A DNA stretch of 64,000 nt from Rotaria macrura (taxonomy: Eukaryota > Rotifera > Eurotatoria > Philodinida > Philodinidae): contig OENT01000850.1 of the NCBI GenBank assembly GCA_900239685.1, positions 4,183-68,182 on the forward strand, in the 5' to 3' direction. Both the position numbers and the translations under genes were made by a program. The notes below the pieces were generated by a model. That model was not told the DNA's origin and made no database searches. It saw only the letters and a list, made by a program, of their open reading frames with translations. Below are positions 8,891-21,788 of the stretch, piece after piece (within the stretch, counting starts at the first letter, position 1; every line of letters begins with the position of its first letter).

Positions 8891-11461
8891 TCACAAGGAT
8901 TCTGTAAGTTTTGCCATAAAAAAGCCATAGATAATTGAGCATATTACACCAACAACTATCGTAGATACTAACGTATCAATAATAACAGGTTGCTTGCAAA
9001 GTTTGCTAAGATCAGTTTTATTTGCAGTCTGAGCCGCTGCTGAAACAGTTGTGATAGAAGTCGATGATGTCGTCACTACTGATGCTATACAAAGATGGAA
9101 AGAAATATCAATGAATTGACAAGTAGATACGTAAAAAAATAGAACGAATCTCACTTGTAGTGTTCATAATCGTCGTGGTTATGACAGTTGTGTTAGTAAC
9201 AACGCCTAATATGTATAATAGTAGTATTAGAAATGTGAAATTATATGACCTAGATACGTACCAGTGTACAGTGCAGTCGCATTGGGAACTGTAATTCCAC
9301 TTGTAGTTATAGCTGGATTAGCTGTAGTTGTTGATATTGCTTGTGTCGTTATACTCGGAATGATTATCGTTGTGCTTGATGTTGTCATTCCAGTCAAATT
9401 AGAATAGGCAGCTGTGTTGAAAATATTGAATGGCCAAAAGGTTGGATCGGTAATTGGTTTTGATTGTGGACCACAAAATTCAGTACCCGTTACAACACCA
9501 CTGTAGCATTTAAATAATCTCTAGTAATTACATAACCAAAAATTCTGAGAAGCTCAACTTACTTGTCAAATAAGATATAATAACTTTGACCCTAGAAAAA
9601 AATGATCAAAATTTTGTTGTAGATGAAAGAAACATTCACACTATGACTCACCGGCGTCCATGCATAGTGTGAGTAGAAAATTAAAGTAAAATTATAATAG
9701 AGAACATTAGTTGTATCAGTGCTTGCATCAAGAGCATAGACTTGTGTAGCATTGGAATTCAGATAAAATCGAATATATGACGTACTCGATGGACGATTGA
9801 CTGCTTTAGTACACTCGACACGCCAAATACTTTGAGTAGTCAGAACAGTACCTATAGGAGACTATCAAAGAAATTCTTTGGAGATGAAATAATCGTTTGA
9901 AACAGGTGAATGTACCATAGTGCCATTGACATAGCTTGTATATATGAGTTCTGGTGCAGAAACACCAACTAGATAAGTGACACATATTGTATCACCTTGT
10001 TGGCCAATGCTATCGATTGGTGTATAACAAACAAGATTCGAACCTTGTAAGAATACAGAAGAAAGTTTATTATTTGAGAAGGGATAAAATTCTAAAATTA
10101 TGAACGACAAAAAGTGAGTGTCGAAAACAAAAACTTCAACTAAAGGGGAAATTCTCTCGAAGTTCAATTAACAAGCTGTAAGCGCAATTCCTTTGGGATT
10201 AAAATATGAAACGCGATCTAGATATTGTTTCTAGCTCACAGAAAACGATTTTTTTATACATCTTGAGGCGGATTTCGCCGTTATTGTTTATTCTACATGA
10301 TAGAGCTTCAAAAAGCAAGTACTCTATAAATACCAATAAAATGTTAGTTATAGATAATCGCCTATAGCTTCTTGAAGTTGTCTTTCACTATCTGTTATAC
10401 TAAATAATTTATTGATTGATGTGGGATTAATTAAAATTTCAGTCACGATCCATTGGGTGGGGACGGGTCTGAATTTCTATCCTTAAACACTTCAACACTC
10501 CTCTGAAGTTGTGTTTCACAAAACAATGCTTTAATCATTAAAAGTATTACTTGGCTTCACAGTTCAAGTGTAAGTCAACTAGATTAGAAAAGAAACTTAC
10601 CCCAAGCAGATGCAGGTGGTGTCCATGTCATAATCATCGAATATTCCATCGGATTAGTAGTCGATTGAGTGATTGCACTGCGACTCATGCCTACACATTG
10701 ATATGTATGGTAATGAACAACTCAATGAACAAAATATGAATACCGTTGGGTGACGAAGTGAGAACATCAGTAAGTGTTACTCCTGAGCAACCGACAGTGA
10801 AATCGGCTTCTTCAACAACTGTTTGACCAATGTCTACACCAACACAGGCACCTGATGGACGAACTCCGATGTAGGATGGACCTGTTGTTGAGAACAAGAT
10901 TCAAAATATCCTTGAAGATTTTGTTTTATGAAGATTTACCGACGATGCACGAACTGCTCGATGAAAACACTGAAACCAAAAATTGTAAAGGTACGGATGA
11001 CCTATGCGCAAATATAAAATAGATTTTTGAACAATTGAAAATACAACATACAGTGGAGCAGTTTGCCAAGTGAATTCGAAATCTTCTATCATCAGACTTA
11101 CGCCCCATAAACCAACGCTTGACGTTGTGTAAGACACTAAAGAAAAGAATTTAAAAAGACGGAAATTATCTTTTCGTTGAGTACTCGTGCAATCGTTGGT
11201 ATTAAGCGTTGCCCCGGGAAAGGTACTACAAATTCCAGCACATTCATCAACAATAACACCATTGGGTACCACATTGTTGGAAATAGCCCAACGACATCTT
11301 ACGGAATCACCATCGGTATCAGCAGTAGGTATTAACCATGTATATGAGAAACCTAATCGAAGTATTTTTACAGGAGCCATAGCCGAAGTTGGTGCAGTAT
11401 TATAGTGTCCATCAGCTCGCATATAGGTGCTAAAGAGTAGCAATAAATGTAGGTATATCAA
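8891..11461 (-). CDS. Extracellular type I membrane protein of an uncharacterised VRCRWA-motif metazoan family
   Basis: Eleven exons (minus strand): 11461-11185, 11136-11052, 11001-10940, 10881-10744, 10690-10601, 10043-9916, 9861-9652, 9591-9563, 9500-9262, 9205-9155, 9084-8891. All junctions are GT-AG and in phase; the CDS is 1503 nt (500 aa). Start: the ATG opens a signal-peptide-like MIYLHLLLLF. Residues 46-110 carry the hallmark TADTDGDSVRCRWA, DECAGIC and later SLMIEDF and VPLQFLV. The middle has MTWTPPASAWG, CVTYLVG, SPIGTV, FCGPQS-type segments; about 370-460 is Ser/Thr-rich (likely O-glycosylated stalk). A single TM helix (about 472-494) ends in the short tail KLTESL. I recall similar multi-module extracellular proteins in rotifers and other invertebrates, but know no assigned function. 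Introns are 48-70 bp except one of 557 bp (10044-10600). Likely role is at the cell surface (inference). Confidence 0.85.
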
Positions 11462-12474
11462 ATTGAAATTACATTTTGGAATCTTTTTGAACTATTTGAG
11501 CACTCAAGAGGTGATGAATTGTGTAAGTATTTATTTATTTTTACTTCGATTAATTCTGTCTGTGCGTCGAGCTATTTATGAATTTGAATTTTCACCTTCG
11601 AATACGATGTAACACAAATCGAAGCGTCATTTTTTTGAGCTTTTACAATTCACGGTCCTGCCATTAGTATTTAATTTTAGTCGACAACAATCATAGAAGT
11701 ATGTTGCTAGTTTCTGTAGTGAAAAACGTTTGATCAGACTCGAAAACCATGCAGAAAGACGCCCAGATTAACAGAGGATCAGTAAACAAGAAGAAACTTA
11801 CAAGCTCTGCGATGCATAATGAATTTTATTCCATGAATCGAAGTAAGTTACAAAGGCAAAGAAAAAACACTAATGTCGATTATTCACTGGAGTATCTCTC
11901 ATAAAAGATATGTTGATAATGTGTTTCGTTCTAAAGGGAGGCTATGCAATTCCTGAAGTTATTTCTGCAAAGCAGTCAAAACAATCCATTGAATCTCTCA
12001 TAGTTCGACAGTTTCACTTTCGAAGGAGCCAAATCACCTGCTACTCGTCAGAGATATTCGTCAGAGAAGAACATCTTTAAATAAGTTTCAATCGATCTAC
12101 CCATAAAAAGATCGACATTAACTTTTCCTTTGCCACTCTAGCTATCTTTCACTGCTCGAATAAAACTATAATTAGACGTGCAAGCACTCAGAAGTTGATC
12201 CCTATATATCTATCCTTTAAAAATTTTGCAACTTTTTAAACGTCTTCTGAGTCTCCTCGATATTTCTTCACCACAATTGAAATGCATAAGTCATTAAATG
12301 TATGAGAATTATTAATGAAAACAAGGTCCGAACTAAATATTGAAAAACAACTCATAACCTCTTATTTACTCAATTGTAATCCTTTAGAAAAGTTGCATAA
12401 ATCCTGAATCCGAACGATAATAAAATGAACTCCTCATCAAGTCTCAGTACTTTATTATGGTAGAAACAGCCCAA
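11462..12474. other. Intergenic up to assembly gap, nothing supported
   Basis: This is the upstream flank of the minus-strand membrane-protein gene, so its promoter should lie here, but I recognise no specific element. Short ORFs are not protein-like. Confidence 0.4.
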
Positions 12475-12833
12475 NNNNNNNNNNNNNNNNNNNNNNNNNN
12501 NNNNNNNNNNNNNNNNNNNNNNNNNNNNNNNNNNNNNNNNNNNNNNNNNNNNNNNNNNNNNNNNNNNNNNNNNNNNNNNNNNNNNNNNNNNNNNNNNNNN
12601 NNNNNNNNNNNNNNNNNNNNNNNNNNNNNNNNNNNNNNNNNNNNNNNNNNNNNNNNNNNNNNNNNNNNNNNNNNNNNNNNNNNNNNNNNNNNNNNNNNNN
12701 NNNNNNNNNNNNNNNNNNNNNNNNNNNNNNNNNNNNNNNNNNNNNNNNNNNNNNNNNNNNNNNNNNNNNNNNNNNNNNNNNNNNNNNNNNNNNNNNNNNN
12801 NNNNNNNNNNNNNNNNNNNNNNNNNNNNNNNNN
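12475..12833. other. Assembly gap (359 N)
   Basis: A run of N. Reading frames reported across it are artefacts. Confidence 1.
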
Positions 12834-15800
12834 CATATTTCCACTGAAAGAAGAATAAAACTAAATGCACGGTATTTATTCGCTTTTTCAAAAACAATAA
12901 AATGAACTGAAAAAAATACAAAGAGACATGAAGTTTCTACTCAGAAAAATAAAGCTACAAGAATAAGAACTGCTGTGTTGCAATTCTTTCAATGTTTTGT
13001 GACGTAAATATAAAATTTTGTTTTCATAGATGGTAGTAACTTTGCATATGGTGCACACAAATGGCATTAAATTCAATAGTAATTGAATGTGATAATTGTT
13101 AATAAGATTCAGTTTTACTTTTGCACTATTGTGCGAATGAAATCTTGCAAAACATAAGTGAAAGAAGCAAGTAAAAAAGAAACATGTTGGTTCAAAGTAA
13201 AAACATCAAAAATGTCTAAAATTCCCATTGCTCAAGTCTTCAAATAATAGGGATTCAAACAATTTGAAATCAAGAAGCATTTACTAAGTGTAAGTGAGAA
13301 CACAGTGACGCTTATGGTAAGATGAGAATCTGTTGCAGTATCGTTCACAACTTGATAAAATATTCAAATAATCGAAATGAAACGAGCTATGTGTCGATCA
13401 AGTTATTCATTTTTTCTTCAAGAAACCATATAAACAAGAATATCGTTTGTTTTTGTGAAATACGCTTGTAATTGAGTAGTCAGGTGTAAAACTTCAACTT
13501 TACAATCGAGCATTAATCATCGAGTCACTGAAGTAGATGAGAATGTTGGAAAAAAATACTTATAATAAGAACTTAATTGTAGTAAAGCTAAAAGATGAAA
13601 AATTGAAGCGTATGACCACGTTTAATCCTTCTCTTCTTTGAACATATGTTAAGAGTTTGAATTGTGAATATTGTTAAATTAAACTTAACTTACATTAGTA
13701 TCAATGATTGCGTTGTCTGAATGAAATTCGCACTTCATTTAGTTTAAGTTTTCTATTAAAATTTGAGTGCTACGCAATAATCATTCTTATATTGGAACTA
13801 GAACTAAAAGTATCCGTAAGAGAGAATGACATTTTTATTCTTTGTTCAATTGGAAATTAACAAATGGGTAAGGCAATGATGTAACATATGCATAACTTTT
13901 TAAATAACTCGCTAGTACGGTGTATATCCGAAAAATGAGTGTCGATGGACAAAAGAAAATGCCTTTCTTTCAATTAACCAGCTATATGGGGAATTATTCT
14001 ATTAGGCTCAATAGCTCGAAATCTGCTCTGCAAATAATTCAAGTCATAGACTAACCGATAGCCTATCATGAACGGGACACAATGTTCCCTTCATTTTTGA
14101 GCACTTCCTAACATATTGAAGACTTGAATTTAGACTCATTCAATAGTGGATTTTTAACTTTACACAACTATTTACTTTTTTTTCCAAAGGTGTTTTTTTT
14201 CTGTCGACGAAAATTCAAAAAAGACTAACTGTAACTAAACCGCCCAACCAAAGACTGTCAGAAACGAAAAACAGTTATAAAATACATTTTTAAATAACAT
14301 TTCTGCGTAAATTCGAGTTGTGTTACAGGATACTCCTCGAAATTCTGCATCTTGTAATATTTCGCAAGTTTAGATAAAACTTTCGAAACGACAATTTTTT
14401 CGAGCACAAAAATGTTTTCTGGCTTTTATTTGTCATTGTTAATTTTTAATTATCCCAAGATTTTCGTTGTTCTGTTTGAGCAATGCGTCATTTTGTTCAC
14501 GATGGAATTGTACTTCCTGCACTGTGATAGTAAATCATTCATAGCACTTGGCTGAATATCGAAAACATAGTTTGTGACAGCAGATTTAAAATAAAATATT
14601 GTTGATAATTATTTTCATACCTATTGAAATTGAACGATACCCTTATAGGTCTTGAAAAGATCTTGGAAGTAGAATGTTTTCTTTCTATTGAAGTTGAATA
14701 CGCTACATTTAGCATCAGAACTGATGAGCGCAGACTAACACTAATCGATAGATATTCAAAGAAAATAATAAGAAATCATCGTTGAACGTCTTAGTATCGG
14801 TTAGTCGCTGAGAGTTCTTGTCAACATAAAGAGAAGGCAAATTTGGAAAACAAAATAAATGATCCTGTTGAGCGAATATTATCCTATTGAATGAGTCTAA
14901 ATCCCAGTCTCCAATATGTTGGTGAGGGCTCTGAAAATGAAGGGAACTTTGTGTTTCATTTATGATGAACCACCTGTTACTGCTCGTAATAGTATGAATT
15001 TAGCATATATATATATCAACCAATCATTCGAAATCCATGAGAGTAAATCTGTACAATAGTCAGGTGAGTATGCTTAAGTTACACAGGTATTAATACTTTG
15101 GTGAATTTGTTTCTTGATTCGTAGTATTAAAGTAGTCTGATGATAGCATCATACTATTTATACGTATATGACAATCAATTGACTAATAATGAATACAATC
15201 ATATTTTTAATCATACCAACAGCACATATGATGTTTGTGTCATCTTATCGTATTGAATTTCATAATACTCGGCTAAAGAAAGAAGGATTGCAAAGACAAC
15301 ATTGTTGGATCTGAAATTAAATCTATTTATCTTTCTCTCATTTTTCTGCTTCGTCTCAATTGTGAGTTCGATTTTTTTTCAACTCAGAGTATAAAAAATC
15401 GATAGCAAACATGAAATTTAATACCGATTAGTTTTGTCTTTTTAAATAGTCAACTGAACTTGTTTTCAACTTTCATAAATTACCCGAATCTTTTCAATTC
15501 ACTTTCAATCGAATGATTTTCATTTCTGTTTATTTCACTTCCATCACTCTCAATCTACATAAGTTTTGAGTTATATTTTTCGAGTTTTCATTCAATAGAC
15601 TATGTTCTTTACATAATCATCTTAGTCGATAAATAAGTAAGTAAGACTATGCTACGCGATATATATATACATATATATGCAACAATTTGAAGAGTTGATG
15701 ACTGTAATTGTAAGTTGTTTTCAAGTAAGTATTTCTAAATCGATAGAATGACAAGACTAAATAGATTCTAATTATTAATCATTTTTTAATGGAATTGATG

Positions 15801-18213
15801 AGTATGTTCCTCGTTGCTGATCTTTGATTGCCTAAGTTTTCAACCTTCTTGCGGCAAACAATCATAAGATGATGAGTCATTTACGGTTTTCTTTCAGATT
15901 AACTGAGAATATTGATCATAGATTGATTTGATGTATGCTAATATTTTGTTCCTTGTGCATTAGATGTTTATGATGAAATAAAAAGTCTTGCCAACAAACT
16001 AAGCAAACCTCGTCCTTCCACTTCGGGCATGATATTTACTGTTTCGGAATATTTTGAGAAAAATCAAATCAATCTCTTTTATTCCAATAGTTTACTGCTA
16101 CGTGTTTTTTTTCGATTTATCGCTTCATAGCAATACTCAGACAATTATTCATATCGTTTTAGAGTACTACTCTATTAAGAAAAGATTCAATTTCCGAAAA
16201 TAAGTTTTGTAAAAATGGAAACAAAACGATTGTTCAGTGTAAATTGACCGAAAGTAAAAAGATCGAATGGCACAATCCCGAAAAAACATTTTTTCTGCAA
16301 GAAATACAGAGCAAAGGAAGAATTAAAAACAGATGAGTCATCAGCCATTCAACATTAGTTCTTTCTCAAAATTTTTGAGATTCTTTCTTTCAGGATTGAC
16401 ATCTTTCTAGATTCTTTTTCGACATATTTATCTGTCGTAGTTTTTCCTGTCGAAATATTTATTTTCGATCAATTAACAAGTCCCCAAAATAGTGAGATAG
16501 AGATCAATCAATATTGATATTCTATAAAATTCGTTGTCGAAATAGATCTCCGATACATCTTGTCGATGTTTACATAGATAGTTATGACAGTAATTATATC
16601 ATAGACTATGTGTAAAAGATGTTCATTGATAGGCATCGTTCTAGTAATCAGTTGCAAATATTTTCTAAGTGATTCTAAAAATAACTATGATAGATAGTTT
16701 AAACACTTTGTTGGACAGCTGATTAATTCAAGTATCAGTTATTAATGCTAAATTAATCACTTTCGAGAATAGATTTCGTTAGAGGAGCAGAGACATGGAA
16801 CTAACAATAAAGGACAATGAGGAATTTAATCGTGTTTCAAAGTGTCCATCATGTGCTGTCGATGATGACTCGAAAATCTCTTCAACAAGCATATAAACAC
16901 ACAATGAATAACAGAACAAATGTATTAAGCATAAGACAGCTGCTCCCTCATTAATCGCAGGAATGGTTTTCATACGACCTTATGACAATACATACACTGT
17001 GATTCACTTGTTTTTTTTTACTCATTTTGTTCGTTTTGCTGAATCTCTACAAGACTTTGAAAGCTTTTCATTTCTACATGACTAGTGAGAGCATTTGTTA
17101 CTTCATTTATCGATAAGATCTCCTTGTGATTTTTTTATACTTTTATGAAAAAAATGAACAAATTCCGAGCAGCAGATGAGAAGAAACTATTTTTTGTATT
17201 CTTGAAATGTTAAAGTAATTTGAACGAATGAATATTTTTTGTTTGGACACCAGTTAGATGGCGAATTCTCACTTCTCTATCAAACTATACATTTTCATCC
17301 AATCTATGTTTCAATTTCGCTGAAATTGGAGTCGAATTCTGATAATAAGATTCAACTATTTAGTTTTGTTCAACTCTCTTTTAGTCGTCTGCGTACTTTT
17401 CAATCTTTCGTATTGAAGTACGATCAGATATAGAAAAAAAAATCTCTATTGATTCGTACAAGTTCAGTTCGATTTAATTATTAGACATCATCGATGTATG
17501 CGAGGTAGTGCGAATGGAATTGAAAATCTAGTTCTCTACAAAAGTGTTCCGACATCAACAGTAAAAGGATTCAATTTTCTCCTCAAATTCAAAACAGTAT
17601 CAATCGATACTTTCTGAAACATTAAGTTTGACGCATAATCGCTTCGAACTAAAACACTTTTGATAAAAATCAGATGTAATCCGAGTGAAGTTAGCGTATG
17701 CCAAAGTTTTATGGAGCTAGTTCTAAAACAATTTCTGATATTTTCCTGAAGATATGAAATGAATCGAAAAAAAACCTACAGCTCGACACAATAGCCAATA
17801 CTCATTCTAATCAAATAGAAATGAAAAGCTTCTGAAGTCTTGTCGACATACAACAAAACTGAAAATATGAGAAAAAAATAAGTCAATCATGCTGTATACG
17901 TAGAAATTCATTGTTAACCATATTTGTTTAATAATTTTGGTGAAAAAATCGAAATGGACGAAAATATTATTTCTCATTCTTAAAAGTCTGAAATACATAT
18001 TCGATGTAAGTAACATTGCCCGGAATTTCACCTATCTAGAAGATCAGGAATTCTGATGAAATTTCAAGAGAAGCAAAATCTCCTGCATAAATCTATCATC
18101 TTCGGTTTTCTAGATATTGTGATAACATGTCTCAAAATTATTAATATAACATAGTTCTTTATATGTTTTAGTGTTCGATATCTTTTACACTTACTCAACA
18201 AATAACTTAAAAC
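12834..18213. other. Gene-poor AT-rich spacer containing one foldback repeat
   Basis: Apart from the inverted repeat at 14064-14967 and short AT microsatellites (about 15008-15020 and 15658-15680), I find no exon series or recognisable protein. The end of this stretch is the 5' flank of the kinase-like gene; a pyrimidine-rich TTTTAG at about 18171 lies some 43 nt before its ATG. Confidence 0.45.
14064..14967. repeat. Imperfect inverted repeat, arms about 130 bp, 0.9 kb overall
   Basis: The left arm 14064-14192 and right arm 14836-14967 are reverse complements. The best blocks are GTTCCCTTCATTTT (14084) against AAAATGAAGGGAAC (14934), CTAACATATTG against CAATATGTTGG, and TTTAGACTCATTCAATAG against CTATTGAATGAGTCTAAA. 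The interior 640 bp has no coding frame. The layout is that of a small non-autonomous DNA element. I did not find a convincing target duplication. Confidence 0.7.
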
Positions 18214-19489
18214 ATGTCTGACATGTCGACTATTCCATATGAACCAGTTGTAGTTGATATTAATTCTTTAGAAACAACTGCCGGATGTCTTATTTGTTCC
18301 ATGAAACGAACATGGGCATCAAATAAATTAGCTTTCAAAAAATTAACTAATCACAATCATTTAATTCTTTATACTGTTTGTTTAAAAGATGCGAACGGTG
18401 GACCATCAAGTGGTTTTATTCTTAAAATCTATCCAAAGAATTCAGATGTGTATAGTGATTATCAAGAACAAATTGATTTAATTACTCATTTCATTCATCA
18501 TAACATAGCCCCAAATATTTTAATTAGATTTACGAATGGATATTTTCGTACATTCATTCAAGGAAAGAAACTTGATACGAACGAACAACAAAATCAGTAA
18601 GTTTTGATGTGTACATGTAATATTTAATTTTGATACGATCAACTTATATAGTCAATTGATTGCTCGAAAAATGGCTGAACTTCATTCGATTCCATTCAGA
18701 TTGCATAGTTCTCAATTATACGATAAACTTAAACGTTTCATTGATTTATTTACAAATAAAAATTCAATGTTACACGATCGGCTCGTTGAAACAAATAAAG
18801 AAAATGAAAAACTTACTAATCATAATGGTACAAGTTTTTTAAAATCATTAAAATCAATCATGGGTTTAAATTCTATGCCAACACTTCCATCAACATTGAA
18901 TCAACTTGAAATGCGCTTGAAAGATATTTCATGGATTGATATTTCATCTGATATTGGTCGTATTCGATCGACTTTAGAAGATAATTGGCTGTCGCTCGGT
19001 ATTCCTATGGTATTATGTCTCTTTAATATGAAAGTAAATAATTTTTTATTCGATATGAATACAAAATCTTTATCGATTATTGATTTCGATCATTGCTCAT
19101 ATAATTATTTTCTTCTTGATATTACTTCATATTTTCTCCAAACAACAAACGATATGAATGAAACGAAATATCTTAAACGTCATATACAAAAATTATTTCT
19201 TATTGAATATCTTAAAAATTCAAAATTAAATTTGTCTAATATAACCTATGATCAATTTAAACCAAGTGATCGTGAACTAGAACATTTATGTGATCTATGT
19301 GAATTATTTATAGCACCCATTCATCTCTATTGGGCTTTATGGGCATTTTTACAAGCATTACTTACGACACCATCGTCAACATTTGATTATATTAACTATG
19401 GTCGAATTCGACTTGAACAATATTATCAACATAGAGACAAATTCTTTCACCCATTGAAACTTTCAGAAATAGATATACCTAAATATTAA
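18214..19489 (+). CDS. Ethanolamine/choline kinase-like protein with altered catalytic motif
   Basis: Two exons, 18214-18596 and 18652-19489, separated by a 55-bp GTAAGT...TATAG intron; CDS 1221 nt, 406 aa. Family features: an N-lobe with FILKIYPKNSDVYSDYQEQI (family: VRIYG...DREKE), APNILIRFTNGYFRTFIQG (family: AP-L...F-NG--YEFI-G), then LIARKMAELHSI. In the C-lobe the Brenner motif, normally HNDxxxxN, reads LFNMKVNN (residues about 251-258): His to Leu, Asn to Phe and catalytic Asp to Asn, while the metal-binding Asn and the following IIDFDHCSYNYFLLDI (family IDYEY-YNYR-FDI) are kept. An active enzyme would phosphorylate ethanolamine or choline with ATP in the cytosol (Kennedy pathway). With the catalytic base lost, this copy may be a pseudokinase. 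The ORF and splice sites are intact. AATAAA lies at 19801. Confidence 0.85.
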
Positions 19490-20974
19490 GTCATTTTCTG
19501 TTTCAATATTTGTTTTTACATGTTTTTCTATTGAAATACGAAGACGCATTAGATATTCAATTTATTCTTTCAGAAATCATAAGCATAAAAGTAGATTGAA
19601 CAACGATTGGATTACATCCTATAGATAGCTGATAATATAATTTTTTTTTTGTGTCCCAACTGTCACCAATGTTATCGCTTAACGATGGTAAACCATGAAT
19701 CAAACATGTTTCATAATAATATGTAATCTATAGACTGGAGTTGCTTTGCTAAATGATTGTGTGGATATGGATATGTCACTGTTTGTTGATACATTTTGCA
19801 AATAAAAAATAGAACATAAACTTAAGTATGAAGATGAAAATAATTCTTATTATTTTGCATGATGAATCTTGGCTAGACAGTACATTTCTATCAAAATGAA
19901 AGAATAGGGCAAAAGAAAATAAATTTTCTTCGTGAACACCACTGCTGGATAGTTGATTCGAGAAAAACTGACTTCCATATCAATTCATTCATTTTACAAT
20001 TGAAAAAATTTGTAATATCATATCATTAGGCATGCATGTGAGGGTGTAGGTTTATTCGAGCTTCAGTTTATCAAGCGACTTATATGCAGTTAAAATATAT
20101 GAGATAAGAATTGATGGATTGAACCTCATTTTGATTGCATAAAACTTAGATCAATAAGTTGATATGGTCTCTGACATGTACCACAAACATTCAACGACTC
20201 TACTCTATTAAGTTTCAAGCATCACTTTAGTCGAAACTATTTCTCTGAAATTAAACTCAGCATCCAGATTTGAATACTTTGCCACATGTCTGATTACACT
20301 TTATCTTAATTCATAGTGTCCGATATTTACAGCTTGATCATTGTTTTCCAATTTTATCAAATACATACAAAGCAATAACAGCGATTTCAATGATATTCGT
20401 TGACGCAATTTAATATATCTATCAATGGGTTCTTCGTGAAGCAGAATACAGAGCATACAAAATCCACATTCGTGTTGAGAAAAATGAACAATATCGTAAT
20501 TAGAATCAAATCTTGTTCAATAAAAAATGTTATTTCCTTCGTTTAAAATGTAATATACTCAAATGTAAATGCTATATCCCGTATTTTGTTCCACTTTAGC
20601 CAATGATTTACGCTCAAATACCTTACTTTCATGTATGAAACCAGTATATCCAGTATCATTCCCATTGTATTGCACACGTTTTATTCCCTTACTTAATTTT
20701 ATTATTGAAGAACTATTTTATCAGATTCTATCTGTATTAAATAAACGAAAACATAAAAACAAGTGACTGCTAAAAGGTACTCTTTAATCGATAAATACAA
20801 ATAAAATCAGGCTGGATTAGCATTGAATATCAACCATATTGATAAGTATACAACATCTTCATATGGATTGTTCCATACACATTAAATCTGTTTTATTAGG
20901 AATTAATCATTACTTCTCATTCCATGTTCTATTCAATCATCAGAAAATAAAGCTATAGGAAAACAAAATTCATT
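19490..20974. other. Intergenic between convergent genes, nothing supported
   Basis: This holds the 3' ends of the kinase-like gene (AATAAA at 19801-19806) and of the minus-strand gene that ends at 20975 (reverse-strand AATAAA at 20892-20897). The ORF at 20569-20766 has no family resemblance. Confidence 0.45.
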
Positions 20975-21788
20975 TTACTTGTTACCGTCTTCATAATATT
21001 CGTCATCACTTTGATCATAATGAATTTGCTCTACTTGATGATTATTGACACGACATCTTCGACGAATTAGATTTTCGTGAATACCACTACTACGAACTTG
21101 ACAATAGAAATATATTTTCCATGAGAAAGATAAATGTAAATGTTATTTCTCTTCCTCTACTGGTAACAAAGAATTCAACATACCTCTTCGATTGCCTAAA
21201 CGTAAATTAACTTGTTGGGCACGAAATTCACCTTCCAGATTAAATTGATTAGTAGTGGATTGTGCTTGGAAAATAGAGCCGTTTACATTCAAAGAATCTA
21301 TATCGTATCTAACAAGAATCATACCTACTGCCATTCGTCTAGCGTATTTATACGCAGCTTGAGCTTTTTGATGTAGAACGGTTGCCTGACGAGGAGTTGT
21401 GGTAGCAGCTAGTCGTTCCTGGTAATCAACATGCCGTAGATTATTAGAATTCAATTGATTCGCATCATTATCTAACTCAACTTTTGTATGCAGAACTATA
21501 TAACGAGAATGAAAAAATGCAGGTTGTATATGTACATCGATCGGAATTAAATCTTTTGAATAAATAAAAACGAGATAGCTATTCATTCAAATGAAGAAGT
21601 GTGAATGCCCTACATCGATCGGTTATAATTCGTATATTCCTCGATAGACTACAATGCAACTTACCATTTTGATTGAGAGAACTTTGTGAGCTGTTACCGA
21701 CTTCATCAGCTGGAATGATTTGATTGATATCAACCATTGATGTTGCTAGAGTTTGATCTCCAATGGTATTTTCTTCAACGCACTGCAT
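20975..21788 (-). CDS. Uncharacterised protein, possibly the 3' part of a larger gene
   Basis: Three exons: 21788-21665, 21552-21184, 21096-20975, with 112- and 87-bp GT-AG introns in consistent phase; CDS 615 nt, 204 aa. It opens MQCVEENTIGDQTLATSMVD, continues INQIIPADEVGNSS, then HSRYIVLHTKVELD, an Ala/Arg-rich helical stretch (HQKAQAAYKYARRMAVGMIL), and ends in a basic-then-acidic tail (RRRCRVNN ... DDEYYEDGNK). No signal peptide or TM. I do not recognise it with confidence. Segments such as STMVDINQIIP and YIVLHTKV remind me of the region after the vWA domain in some large vWA proteins, a weak memory only. The ATG is immediately followed by an acceptor-like AG (TACTCAATGCAG), so the true exon may begin there and upstream exons may exist or have been lost; I found none in the 2.9 kb upstream. 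Confidence 0.6.

Noticed and set aside
12370..12921. ORFs spanning 12370-12921
   Set aside because: They run across an assembly gap and are mostly X.
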